Assembly: GCA_910591455.2 (NCBI GenBank)
Contig: OU342818.1
Location: 22,334,427 to 22,398,426 of the forward strand
Reading direction: 5' to 3'
Source of the DNA: Pholis gunnellus
Lineage: Eukaryota; Chordata; Actinopteri; Perciformes; Pholidae
Length of the DNA: 64,000 bases
Positions 47,925 through 60,064 of this stretch are shown in pieces; position 1 is the stretch's first letter; the number at the start of each line of letters is the position of its first letter. Below the pieces are notes generated by a model. It did no database searches and was not told where the DNA came from. It saw only the letters and a list, made by a program, of their open reading frames with translations. The translations under genes and the position numbers were made by a program.

Positions 47925-50900
47925 TTTTTACATTTGTTAGTGTTTACATGAATTTTTTCTGTGGTGAATTACTTTAATCTTCCTCCTACAGTGACAACAC
48001 CAACATTGGTGTGAACAGCTGTTGGCAACACTGATCAAAAGTGTGTTAACACTATTCTTTTTCCCCTGGGAAAACAGCTGCTCATAGTATTTGATAATTT
48101 GGCAAAGCTGGCGTCACAGATGCAATTTGCTCCTATAATGAACAGCTGCTGTCGTCAACAAACAACACTCAAGGTTTGACTGTTTGACACTTGCAGCAGC
48201 ACAGCCAATGTGCTTTACGATCAGAGTAACAAGTGCTACTAGTTTTTCTCCTGATGCGCTCTCATTCTCTAATGTCATTCTGGATTTTCCGTAATATCCA
48301 AACCATGTTTGAAGACCCGGGTGCCATCAGCCAAGGAGGAGGCTGCCTCTTATTCTGTGATCGCCATTAAAGGGAGCTGGAAATCCCCTGATCTCAATTT
48401 AGGTTACCACTGTGAGTTCATGTGTGTCTCTGTGTATAGGTGTGTGTGCATGCATGTGTGGGCAGAGTGCATTCATGAGCAATGCCAAGAAAAACACAGC
48501 TGCTAACCACATCATTCAACAGGATGGAAACACTTATGAGCTATATTGAAACCAGCTACAGTGCATCTCTAACAGTGACAGGGTGAATGAAAAACGGATT
48601 AACAAAGACCTCAAGACAATCATTTCCTTTATCATCCCCAAAATGTTTACGTTGATGCACAGAAGAAAAAGAGATTGCTAAAAGTTTGGTTGGCAAACAG
48701 TCACAAATATTGACTGCAGCTGTCAGAATAACTGGGTGACTAAATGTCTGTCCCGGAGGAAATGTTTTAGAATGGAGCATTCTGATCTGCATCTTTCAAA
48801 CTGCAAACCCTGTGCACTGAAACAGGAAAGAGCAGCAATATTAGCAGCCCTTCTGAATGGCCACACTCTCTCCCTGAAGGCTCTGACTCAGACTTCGAAC
48901 ATGCAGGTCATGTGCCAAGATGATGTGAGACAAGCCATTTGTATCCTAACTGAGGCCCGACGGGCATGTAGCTCTGGACTGAGACTATACAGAGTTAAAT
49001 AGTTCAATTAGTAAAAATGTAAAAGGACTAATGACAAACTATAGTTGCAGAGTGCTGCTTTTTCCTTCAGTGCAGTAAGAGAGAACATACATTACAAATC
49101 AGAATCACATGACTGTGTGAATGACAAGCTCACATATTTGTGATTAAACCCCCAAAATGTGTCTTTACGACACTGTACAAAAGTGCTCCTCGGCTAGATG
49201 CCTCATTCTCACTGCATGCTTCTGCTCGACTCGCCCTGGTACCAGGTCACTTTCTCTATTCAGTTTTTCCACTGTGCATAGCACCCCCTCCCTGTAGGCA
49301 GGACTCTCAGTTGATCGCCGTAGCGATGCACTTTGTCAATTGTACGGTGTAATTGACGAAGTGTGAGGCGTAGTTTTGCTGGCTGCCATTTTTTAAAATC
49401 TTGGTTGAGTGAATAAGAAGATTGTGGTCAATATTGACAGTAGTTTGGCTATTTTAAGATGCTGTTTTGCAGGACGTCCAGGATGCTGAGCTGGTCGTGA
49501 TTCTCTTAGACCAATCAGCCGTCTGCAGTATTTTATCGGCTCAGCTGGCTTCCAACCGAGACCGAACCGCAGTACTATCCACAACTTTTGCTATTATGAA
49601 ACCAGAACAATGGCTACGTATCATTTATATAAATGATATTCACTGATGATGACCAGATGAAGATCTGTGTACCAAAACGCTATCATTAAATAGCTCTGAC
49701 TGCAGTGTGCTGTTGGTCTTAAGAAGTGTAGCATTCATTTGAAACTATTCCTTGCTGCTAACATATAATGACCAGCATGGCCTTTTGATTCAATCACTTC
49801 AGGGACTTGAGTGTAAAGACCTCAGAGTCACTGAGTGAGTGTTTGTGTGAGTTTCTATTAACTTACCCATCAAAGAGACGTCTCCTTGTTGACTCAATAG
49901 CGCTGTCCACATTACGGATGGCCTGCTCTATGGACGTGCTCACAAAGGTGTCGCCCTCTCGGCTGACTGCAGGAACTGTTGTCACACAGAAACAGGCTGA
50001 TTAGAACCAAGTATAAAACAAATGAAATACATTTTAATGGGGCATGTATAAAGTTGCTCAACATAACTATTTATTTTCCACTTTTATGTTTCTGTCAAGT
50101 TCCATTAAACTTCTCATTTAAAGATTCTCTATACGACATTCAGAGCATTAATATAGCAGCAAATATCTACCGTCGATGTAGAGGAGTAATGTCTACCTGA
50201 GCACTCTGTGTGTGCTGTCATCAGAGCTTCTCAGTGCTTTGTTGACATAGTGCACATGAGCGCGTCCCACCGGCTAGCTAATGACCACCGCTCTGCACTG
50301 CTCTCATACGGTGGTTACAGCTGAGGATGCCGTCCTGACCATTGACGCTGTCGCAGAAGCGTAGGGCCCACCCTCCGGTTCCCCCTCAGGTAAACACTGA
50401 TAGCACTGTTAGCTGTTACTGACGGCTCAGCCGGCACCATGCTGAGAGCCGTGTGGAGGCAATACATTCATTTCTTATTAAGCACCCTTTAAATGTTTAT
50501 TTTTTAAAGTATCTATTCTATTTACACAACCCAGTGCCATTGCAGTTCATGTTCTAACATACAGTGACTGTGGCTCAGTGGTAGAGCGGGTTGTCCTTCA
50601 ATCAGTGGTTCGATCTCCGGCTCCACTAGTCCATGTACACTTAGCCCCTAGTTGCTCCTGTAGCTGAGCCTACGGACGGTGTGTGAATGTCTATGTATGG
50701 TTAGTTAGTCCTGATGGGCAGCTGGCACACATCAGTGTGTGAATGTGTGTGAATGTGTGTGAATGTGGAAATAATGACTCGAAGTGTTAAAGTGCATTGA
50801 GTGATCGGAAGAATATAAAAGCGCGATACAAGTACAGTCCATTTACCAGTAATCAGGAAATACAGCTTAGGTTACTATAAGCGACTGAACCTTTTAAGGT

Positions 50901-53137
50901 GCTGCACTTCAGCTCATACATTTGCAGTGAATATAATATTTTCACACTCCTTCGTCTTAGTGTGCCATTGAACACAATGAGATTGCAACGTGAGGACTAA
51001 GAGAGTCCAAAAACAACTGAGCACATTGATACAGTTTACGGTTGACTAGCAGAGTGCTGAGTCTGACCTGAGAAATCTCAGCAGGAAACACCAACACACG
51101 CAGGGAAGAGCTGACCCGTTTCACAGCTTACAAATCATTTTCCAACTTTCTCTTCTTTTTACCTGCATTAGTTCCTTCCTCATGATTTAAGCTATCAAAT
51201 TATTAGAGCATTTACTTTTAATATTACAAAAAAACATCAGAAATGTGACCAAATGTGATAAAGCATCGATGAGCAACATACTAACTTACTCGCTAATATG
51301 GCGCACCACCTGATCCTGCCCCTTAAGCAGAAAGTGAAAACAGACAGCAACACTTTTACCTGTGACAGTAAGCACCATGCTGGCAACCTGGTAGCCGATG
51401 GGATTGCGGGCGACACACTCGTAGCGTCCAGCGTCAGCAGTGCCCACGTCCTTCACCTCTAGATACCCCTCAGGGCTGATGTGGAACTTGCCACTCTCTG
51501 TCACCTGTACACCATCCTGGGAGAGAGAGGGCGGAGCAAAGGGTAGGTCATGACCTTGGGAGATAGCATGTGGAGGGGTGTATGGGACCTGTTTGTTTTT
51601 GGATGGAAACTTGAACAACTTCAACATATTAATCACTGAGTTACTTTATTGTCATTATTTGCATTAGCTAATATAATGACAAATAAAGTAACCGCACACC
51701 AGTCCCTTTTTTTCTCACTGTTCTCATTCGACCACTAAACCCCATGACCTCTGCGCCAATGAGGTGACAACAGGAGCTCTATCATCTAACCTTGTTCCAG
51801 GTGAGGACAGGCTGTGGCTGGCCCTGAGCGCTGCAGGGAATCTGGACGTCCTGGCCAGACTCCACCGTCAGGTCCCTTGGAGCATTTGTGAAAACAGGCG
51901 TTACTGAATGAGTTAAAACATACACACACATACGCATGTGTTAATGATTATGCTCCGGTGTTCAAAGTACTGTACATGTAACAACTGCATTTTATAGGCC
52001 ATCATAGCAGACATGAAACCCTGAGATTTTTGTGTTTTGGTGTTCTGCATATGCTCACAAAACACACACACTCAGTGTTTGTGTTACACTGTAGTCACTA
52101 TTTTTCCTTCCCTCTATTATAGAGCTGCAAAATGTTCAACATCTTACAGTCTGTGTGGAGTTCAAAGGGAGATGAAGGCAGACTGTATTTGGAAAAGGAA
52201 ATAATGTGTTGCTTCATGTGGTAACAAATAGCACAATGGGCAATTGCTCATAGTGGAACACAGTTACAGTATGCTGCAATTCATAAAGTGGTTTTCGGGG
52301 TTTTTTCCCCGCTTTCAACATATTGTGTGAGCAGTGTCTCTAATTTTTAGTTTTTAAATGATGAACTTTACCACACAGACACATACACTCAGTCATTTTA
52401 CATGACGTGAAAAGAGCTGTTTTCCATTTGTAGGTCAGCAGTCACTGAACCCCCCGCACACAAACAGTGTTGAGCATTGTTCTAGAGTGAGTCATTGTGT
52501 TATAGGGCCTAACATTCATGATACAACCCTTCTGCAGCTAAGGTGTTGGGTGGGAGAGGGTGGATATTTCCCCCCCCACACACCATGTTCAAATTCCTTC
52601 AGGGTTCCCATGTAGCAGGCAGCAGTGAGCCACCTGGCCATGGGAAAATCCCACACGCTTTAGAAACCGAGAGTGGGGAGGGAGGCAGTTTCATAGTAGT
52701 CAGACACTAAATAACTGCCTTTAAATCAAAGTTGAACTTTCTAAAACACATGGTTCACTGCAGTGTACAGTACACAGCATCAAAGCTGCAGGCAATGTGG
52801 AAGTGGCGTGTGCTGTAACCATTTCGGCTACCAGGGCGCTCCAGAACAGTTCATATTATCAAGAGGGACACTGAAATCTGTCTCATCTTGTCAATCCCTG
52901 CTTTTGCTTTCCTCTAATGCTTTGTCTATTCCTCTGCACAGCGCTCTTAGAAGAAGGCAGCCATCATACACTGCCAGCATGGTTGTGGGCTTGTACAGCG
53001 CTTTAGCAGTGTGGGGCCATTATGCAACGTGTACTTTGTGCCATGTTAACAGCCATTACTACATGGAAAAACATGGTGTCATCACAGGATTACAGACTGC
53101 CATGCCTTCCTGTGCTATGTCAAGCCTGCAATTTCAG

Positions 53138-53174
<37 letters not shown>

Positions 53175-56100
53175 TACAACCATCTGCACAAAAGAGAGAA
53201 GCAGTGAGACACTAACTTATATATGTCTTTCATATTTTTCAATGTAAATAAGCATTGTTTAATAGAAGATTTGCACGTGAAAATGTCAAATTAGCTGTGA
53301 ATGGAGAGTACTGAACCACTCCAATGCTCTTCACATTTTACCACCTACCACTCCCCTCGTCCTCCTACACAAACTGTTTGACGTTCAGCAGCCACATATT
53401 TAACTTTTCTGTCTTACAGAAAAGATTGGATTCCACGTTAACCACTGCAGTGGATCTTCACCAGCAGATGAATAGCACCTAACCTAATGTAGCTGTGACC
53501 TGAAGGATCTTTTTGCTTCAAGTACACATGGTCACTTTGAAACTTCACCCTACATCCTCACCTCTTTGCTGGATGCTGAGCTGCACAGCGGTGCGCACTG
53601 TCCCCACGGGGCTGACTGCCTGGCACTCATACTGGCCCTCGTCGTGGGCCGCCACCCGAGTGATGCGGAGAGTGCCAGAGGCCAGGACCACATGACGGCG
53701 GTCTAGGGGTAACGGACTGCCCCCACGTGTCCAGGCAATCACCGGCTGGGGGTAACCACTTGCCTCACAGGGGAAGTCCACCGTGTGACCCTCCAGGATC
53801 GACTGGTCCTGTGGAGTGACTGTGAACTGGGGGATCGCTGTGGGCAAAGGTATGACAATGAAATGTGGCTTCATAGGATCCTTTACTTGCCATGACAGGA
53901 TCAAGTAAAGGATCTTTGGTTTTTAACGTTTCTAATAAATCCCAAGTTGCAGATTGCAGAAAACACAAGATTCAAATGCAGGAGGATATCACAAGCAACG
54001 ACGTTTCATGTTTCAACCACACTGCTGAGAAAAGCAACTGCTTCAATTTTATATTAAATCCAAATGCCCAAGTCTATTCACCCAACAGAGAAAAGTGAAT
54101 TCTGATTCCTACCTTGTACAATGATATACGCCGTAGCGTGGATGGTATCAACATTATTGGAGGCAAAACAGGTGTACTGTCCCCCATCCGCCTGGTCCAC
54201 GTTCTGGATATAAAGCCCTCCGGAGGGGGTGATGTTGATGCGGGCGTCGTTGGGAAGAGGTGTGCGATCGCCCTTTGTCCAGGAGACCCGGGGCTGCGGT
54301 TGGCCTGTGGCGCTACACTCCAGGGTCACACTCTCTCCCACCAGCACCTCAGTGTTCTGGGGCTGGATCACAAAACTTGGCCGTACTGGTGGAAAAGTAT
54401 GAGGGGGGGAGGGGGGGGAGAACGTGGGAATGGAGTTACATTAATTAGGTGAGAGGGGGCAACATTTTTCATCTGGGGTTCTGGTTTGAGTAACTTCAGG
54501 GTATTAGGAAGCTAGGGATGACCGAAATAAATGTTCAAAAGAAAGCTGTTGAACCAAAAGGTTGTGCGCCTGCAGGGTCAGTTCATACACAAACATCTAT
54601 TTCTGTAATCAACGGCACTTTGACTACTGCTGAAGCAACCTCCTACATGTATCACAATATATGGTGGAGTCCTGTCCATGTTTGGCCAGTGATTACAGTG
54701 GAGTCAGAGGAAATATGTACACAGCTAGAGGCCTAGTGTTTACAATCACACAGAGACAGGAAATGCTCAACATCTGCTCTCAGAAACGGTTCCTTAACAA
54801 GGGGTCGTCGTCAGGGCCATCCGTCACCCCGGTGATGACCCTCGGGTCATCTAGAGACAGCCGGGCTAATCTCCCCCAGCAGCAGCTATTGGCACCGTGA
54901 GTGATTGTTGTGTGAGAGACGGAGGACAGAATTAACTTGTGTGTGTGTGTGTGTGTGTGTAAGTATGTGGGAGATAAATTTGACATGAAAGCCAGCGGGC
55001 TTTGCTCACTGCTCAGTGAGACATCCTAGATATTTAACCTATTGAACTCTAAGGGTAACATAGGTGCTACTCACAGTGCAGACACTTTTCTATACTCTGA
55101 TAACAGAAAGATATCATGTTTGTCAAGTCTGACCAGCAGAACTCATTCAGGAAGCCTCATCATGTTGTTCAAAATGTCATCAGTCTGTTCCAACCCCAAC
55201 AAACATGTGAATACAAAAGTTAACAAATGCAGTAGATTTAAGTGGGAAAGATTTGTTTTTGCCAGTGTGATGTAAGTGTGATCCAAAGCCTGGACATCGA
55301 CATAATTGAGAATTCTGCATGCACGATGCAGCTTTAGCAGTTAGTAGGTTGCCTGTGGTGTGCAGAGGTTGAGATTAAAAGCAAACACTTACAGGGGGCT
55401 CCAAAGTATCGCAGCGTGACCTGTGAGGTCTTGACCTCCCCGGCCACGTTTTTGGCCATGCACTGGTAGACTCCCTGGTCTGTCTCCCTTGTGTCCTGAA
55501 TCATCAGTGTCCCGTCTTCCAGTAGGTTCAGACGACTGTCATCACGCATGTTCAGAGCATTGCTGTCAGGAGCGCACAGAGATGCACATCGCAACCGATT
55601 AAACAGAAATCAGTACGTGTATGCAGTCTATTCACATACAGGACTGTCTCAGAAAATTAGAATATTGTGATAATCCCCATACGTGTGATTTAGTTTACTG
55701 AACCAAGCTGAGTGTTTTTCAAGGCTCAGGAAACCCTTGCAGGTGTTTCGAGTTAATTAGACGATTCAAGTGATTAGTTGAATACCCTACTAGTATACTT
55801 TTTCATGATATTCTAATATTTAGAGATAGGATATTTGAGTTTTCTTAAGCTGTAAGCCATAATCAGCAATATTAAAAGAATAAAAGGCTTGCAATATTTC
55901 AGTTGATTTGTAATGAATCCAGAATGCATGACATTTTTGTTTTTTTAATTGCATTACACAAAATAAAGAACTTTATCACAATATTCTAATTTTCTGAGAC
56001 AGTCCTGTACATACTCACTCTTTTGAAAATTCCACTAAATCATTGTTGGCATAATCCCAACATTTCTACAATGGTAAATGCAATGTCAGAACTTGGCAAC

Positions 56101-59100
56101 TTCTGTTTAATTCATTTCAAATGTCAACAATTTATGGGACTTAAACAAATCAAATCAGTCTTTCAAATGAAACTAGCTGAAAACAGCTGATTCTGATTCT
56201 AACTAGAATTACCGCCTCACGGTTGTATGCCTTCACCAACCAGTCCAGTATCAGTTATTATGTCTGTCAAAAAATGTCAACGCTTCATTATTTTATCGTA
56301 TTTGACATTTGAGCAAAAATGTGGTAATTAGCATATCAATCCATGGTTTGTGACCAAGAATGTGTTTGCTGAGGTCACAGTGACCTTTTGACCACAGAAT
56401 TCTAGTCAGTTCCTCCTCATTCAGGCATTCCTGAGATATCGCATTCACCAGAATAACCAAAAAACATCAAAACAGTCAGAGAAGGGAGTCTTTGGCTACT
56501 TAACATGGTCATAACATTAAGTGCCTTACTTGTTCCTGAGCCAGATGATCTGTGGTTTCGGGTTGCCTTCAGCCCGACAGGTGAAGTACACAGTGTTCCC
56601 CGATGTCACATCGACATCCTGGGGCTCTGAGGTGATCCTCGGTACCTCTGCAGGAGAAGGAAAGATACAACGATGGGAAGGTAATTGTAGACAGGGTTAA
56701 ATTCATGTCCATTTATTTGTATGTGCCTGTACTGTATGGTGAGCCAACCAGTCTGTCTGTTGAACCAAGCCTCTAGTGGATGTGTCTAGTCTCTCCAAGT
56801 CTGAAGCCAGTCATCATGTCTAGGCAGATCTTCAGAAGCAGTTTAGACAAATAGGAGACTATCCTCTGGCTATACTTCCTGAGCCGCCACATCCAAAAGG
56901 TCCTCAGCCTGCGCTTAGAATAGTCTACCTCAACTACCTCAACTAACCACTGTGTGTGCAGGCGTTGCCCAAAGGGGCTATTAGAAGTTATCTTAAGTTA
57001 TGGTCAGGGTGTGCTACTGAAATACAAATCACTCCTGAGGAAATCATGGAAACTGTCTCTAGTGTTAGACCCAGACCTTGACGATTGAGTGTCTTTTATC
57101 TTCGTTGGCCACATATTGTTCTTCCCCAAGACCTTACAAGCATGTCCGTACTAACACACAGACGCTGAGGCGAGGAATATGCCACACTCTCCCGTCAACA
57201 TGCAGCACACACTCCCTGTACATATGGTAGAACAATTTCAGAACTACTCTTTCAAACACCAATCTGCTAAACAGAGAACAGTCCACGGGATGGGGGTAAA
57301 TCTGTGTACACCTGCAGGTAAACCAAACCCAAACTTCTGAAATATCAACCCATCTCTTCTCTTACCACCATGTTATTCCACATTAACACTGGGGATTGTA
57401 ATTGCAGTTTAAATCCGGTTTGCAGTAACCCAACCTCCATCGTGGTCCAATGAGGAGTCAAGCCAGGCTCATCAGATACCACTTGTGCAGAGAGGGGGCA
57501 CTTCATCTGAAGAAGGGCGGCTGTTTTGACAGCTGTTCCACCCGCCGTGCATCGTTTAACCTCGTTCACAGGAAGAACTTCATCTGTCTTGCTATGCGGA
57601 CGGATGAAGTAGAGGGGGTACGTTTGAGCAAGAATGGGCAAGTTGGTGCCATCAAATTATCTGCTGAGAATTAAATGTGGTTGGGTTACAGCCAGCTGCC
57701 AACTGGCCCAGACTAAAGCATTCAGTGGGAGCTGGAGGAAACACAGAGCTTAGACGGTTGGCTTTACTGCAGGAGCTAACCGCCTGTTATAGACACCAAG
57801 TCAACATGTGCCAGACAGACTTTCTTTTCTACTTGCAGTTAAGCAGCATCAGTGCACTTAAACCTGTGCTTAATCATACTTACTTTTGGCTTGTAAAGCT
57901 TGAAAGTGATACTCCAGCAAAAGTTTATCTTTAAAACATATAATCAATTTATTCATCCTATTAATAGTACATGTTCTCCTGCATTGCGGTGGGTTGTTGT
58001 TTTTGTCATGTTGTTTGTTTTTCCATACCTCTTTTCAGTACATTTTCCAAAAAAAACACAAGAACAGCCAAGCATCCCAGCCAACATGGAACAATACAGC
58101 CTTCAAAGCTGCAGGACATCTTCTGTCAGCACAATATTACAGAAATCTCACGAATCATTGAGAGTGAAGAGATGTTATCATTTGATGAGCTCAGAGGGAG
58201 ATACATATTCAACATGAACGCTTCCCTTTCCCAATAAAAACTTTAAGACTATAATTAGAGACACTTTAAACTCAGACAAAGGTCGTAACAAGTCTGTATA
58301 GGTTGATGATTTACTTCTCCTCTAATTTCAACATTCGGGCCCAATGAGAATAGGACTTAGAGGTTTCATTCCCCTTTGCAGACTGGGAAAAAATATTGAG
58401 GGAGTCTTTAGTAATATGAGTAAGTAAGATACAGAACGATCCCATTTAAAAACCTACACAGAGCTTAAATCCCTCCCTCCAGACTTAACAAATGGATCCA
58501 AGCTGATCTAAGCTCTGTTGGCATGGTTGTGGTCAAGCAGGTACCAATACATACAAATGACCACCAATACAGATAATTACTCATGGTATGTGTTGTTAGT
58601 GTTGTATAGTGTGTTGTTCTGTAACTACACTCTGTATAGATGACAAAGTGGACTAAAAACAATGACATGAAAGGCTGTGGACGCCAAATCACAACATTCC
58701 ACCAATGCATGTGTGCATACATATGCCAGATCCCAACACTAAGCTGCTGCTGGTGGACTGATACTGGAGAGACCAGAGGCCAAAGGGGGTCCTGACTGAC
58801 TTCTACCAAGACTAGAGACACATGAGGTGGTGTATGAAGAGTGAACCAGCTGGGTGCCTGCAGATCTCAGACACAAAGAGAGGATACACCTGTGTCTGTG
58901 TCTGTACGTGTGAGACAGGGTGACTATGCATACCTGCTATTTGTGATTTGCTGGCAGGAGGGCTGTAGGGTTCGTATGTGGACTGAGTTGTGGTTTAAGT
59001 TAGGAGAGCATGTATAGGAATAGAAACATGGAAACCACACGTGTGTGCAGTATGGCTTTACGTATGCTTGCCCAGATGTTTGTTTCTCTCAGTTTCAAAA

Positions 59101-59957
59101 GTCGTCCATTGTAAAACTAAACGAGGTTTCAGAAAGGAGGCTTTTAATAACCAGTCAGAGTGCTTTCTTTACATGGTGCCTAGTTGGTGCTATTAATGTT
59201 GCAGCAGGTTTAGGTTGTACAGCTGGGCCTGGGGGGGAGAGGTGGCAATGCAATGGAACAGCTGAAAACAAGTTCTTCATTATATTTGACATTATACCGA
59301 AAAGTGATCGATTTATGAAGACCCTGCTATTCTCAGACCACCCCCCAGCAAACATTCCGTGATATTCCGAAATTGTCATGCTCAGTGGGAAGTCTGGTTA
59401 TGTTCTCCGTACCACAGTTGAGCTCCTCTGCGGTGAGCGTTGCCACCGATCTGCCCTGTAGGCGGCTGGGGTAGTCGCAGGTGGCAGCAGCTTGAGCATT
59501 GCCCGACTCAGCGTACTGCTTCAGAAGGTCAGCCAGCCACAGCAGCTCACAGTCACAGTTTAACGCATTGGAATCCAGTCGCCTGAACACACAGACAACA
59601 GACACGCAGACACACAGCAGGGGAGAAATGGGCATGTAGTCCATCAATAAAGCATATTTATGACTTGTAGCTGTGGAGTTGTGCATGTAGCGTGTGCTGT
59701 GTAAACCCTCTCTGGCAGTTAATGAACTCAAACTGGTCTGGCATAGCCAGGCCCAGCTCAGTCCAAACATGAGGCTCAGCAGGGCCATATTGGAAGACTC
59801 TCTGCTGCTGCTGCTGCCGTGGGAAACTATCTCTCTGCTTGGCCTCCTCCTCTGGTAACTGATCCAGCTTTCAGTTCTACCACAATGTGACCCTTATTCA
59901 AGTGTGTTGTGAACAAATTAGATTTTTAGTCACACTTATCCTTTTAGGGTCTAAGTG

Positions 59958-60002
<45 letters not shown>

Positions 60003-60003
60003 T

Positions 60004-60064
<61 letters not shown>

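Noticed and set aside
50564..50640. tRNA gene suggested by A-box and B-box motifs
   Set aside because: The sequence continues into a SINE body and lacks the 3' half of a tRNA cloverleaf.
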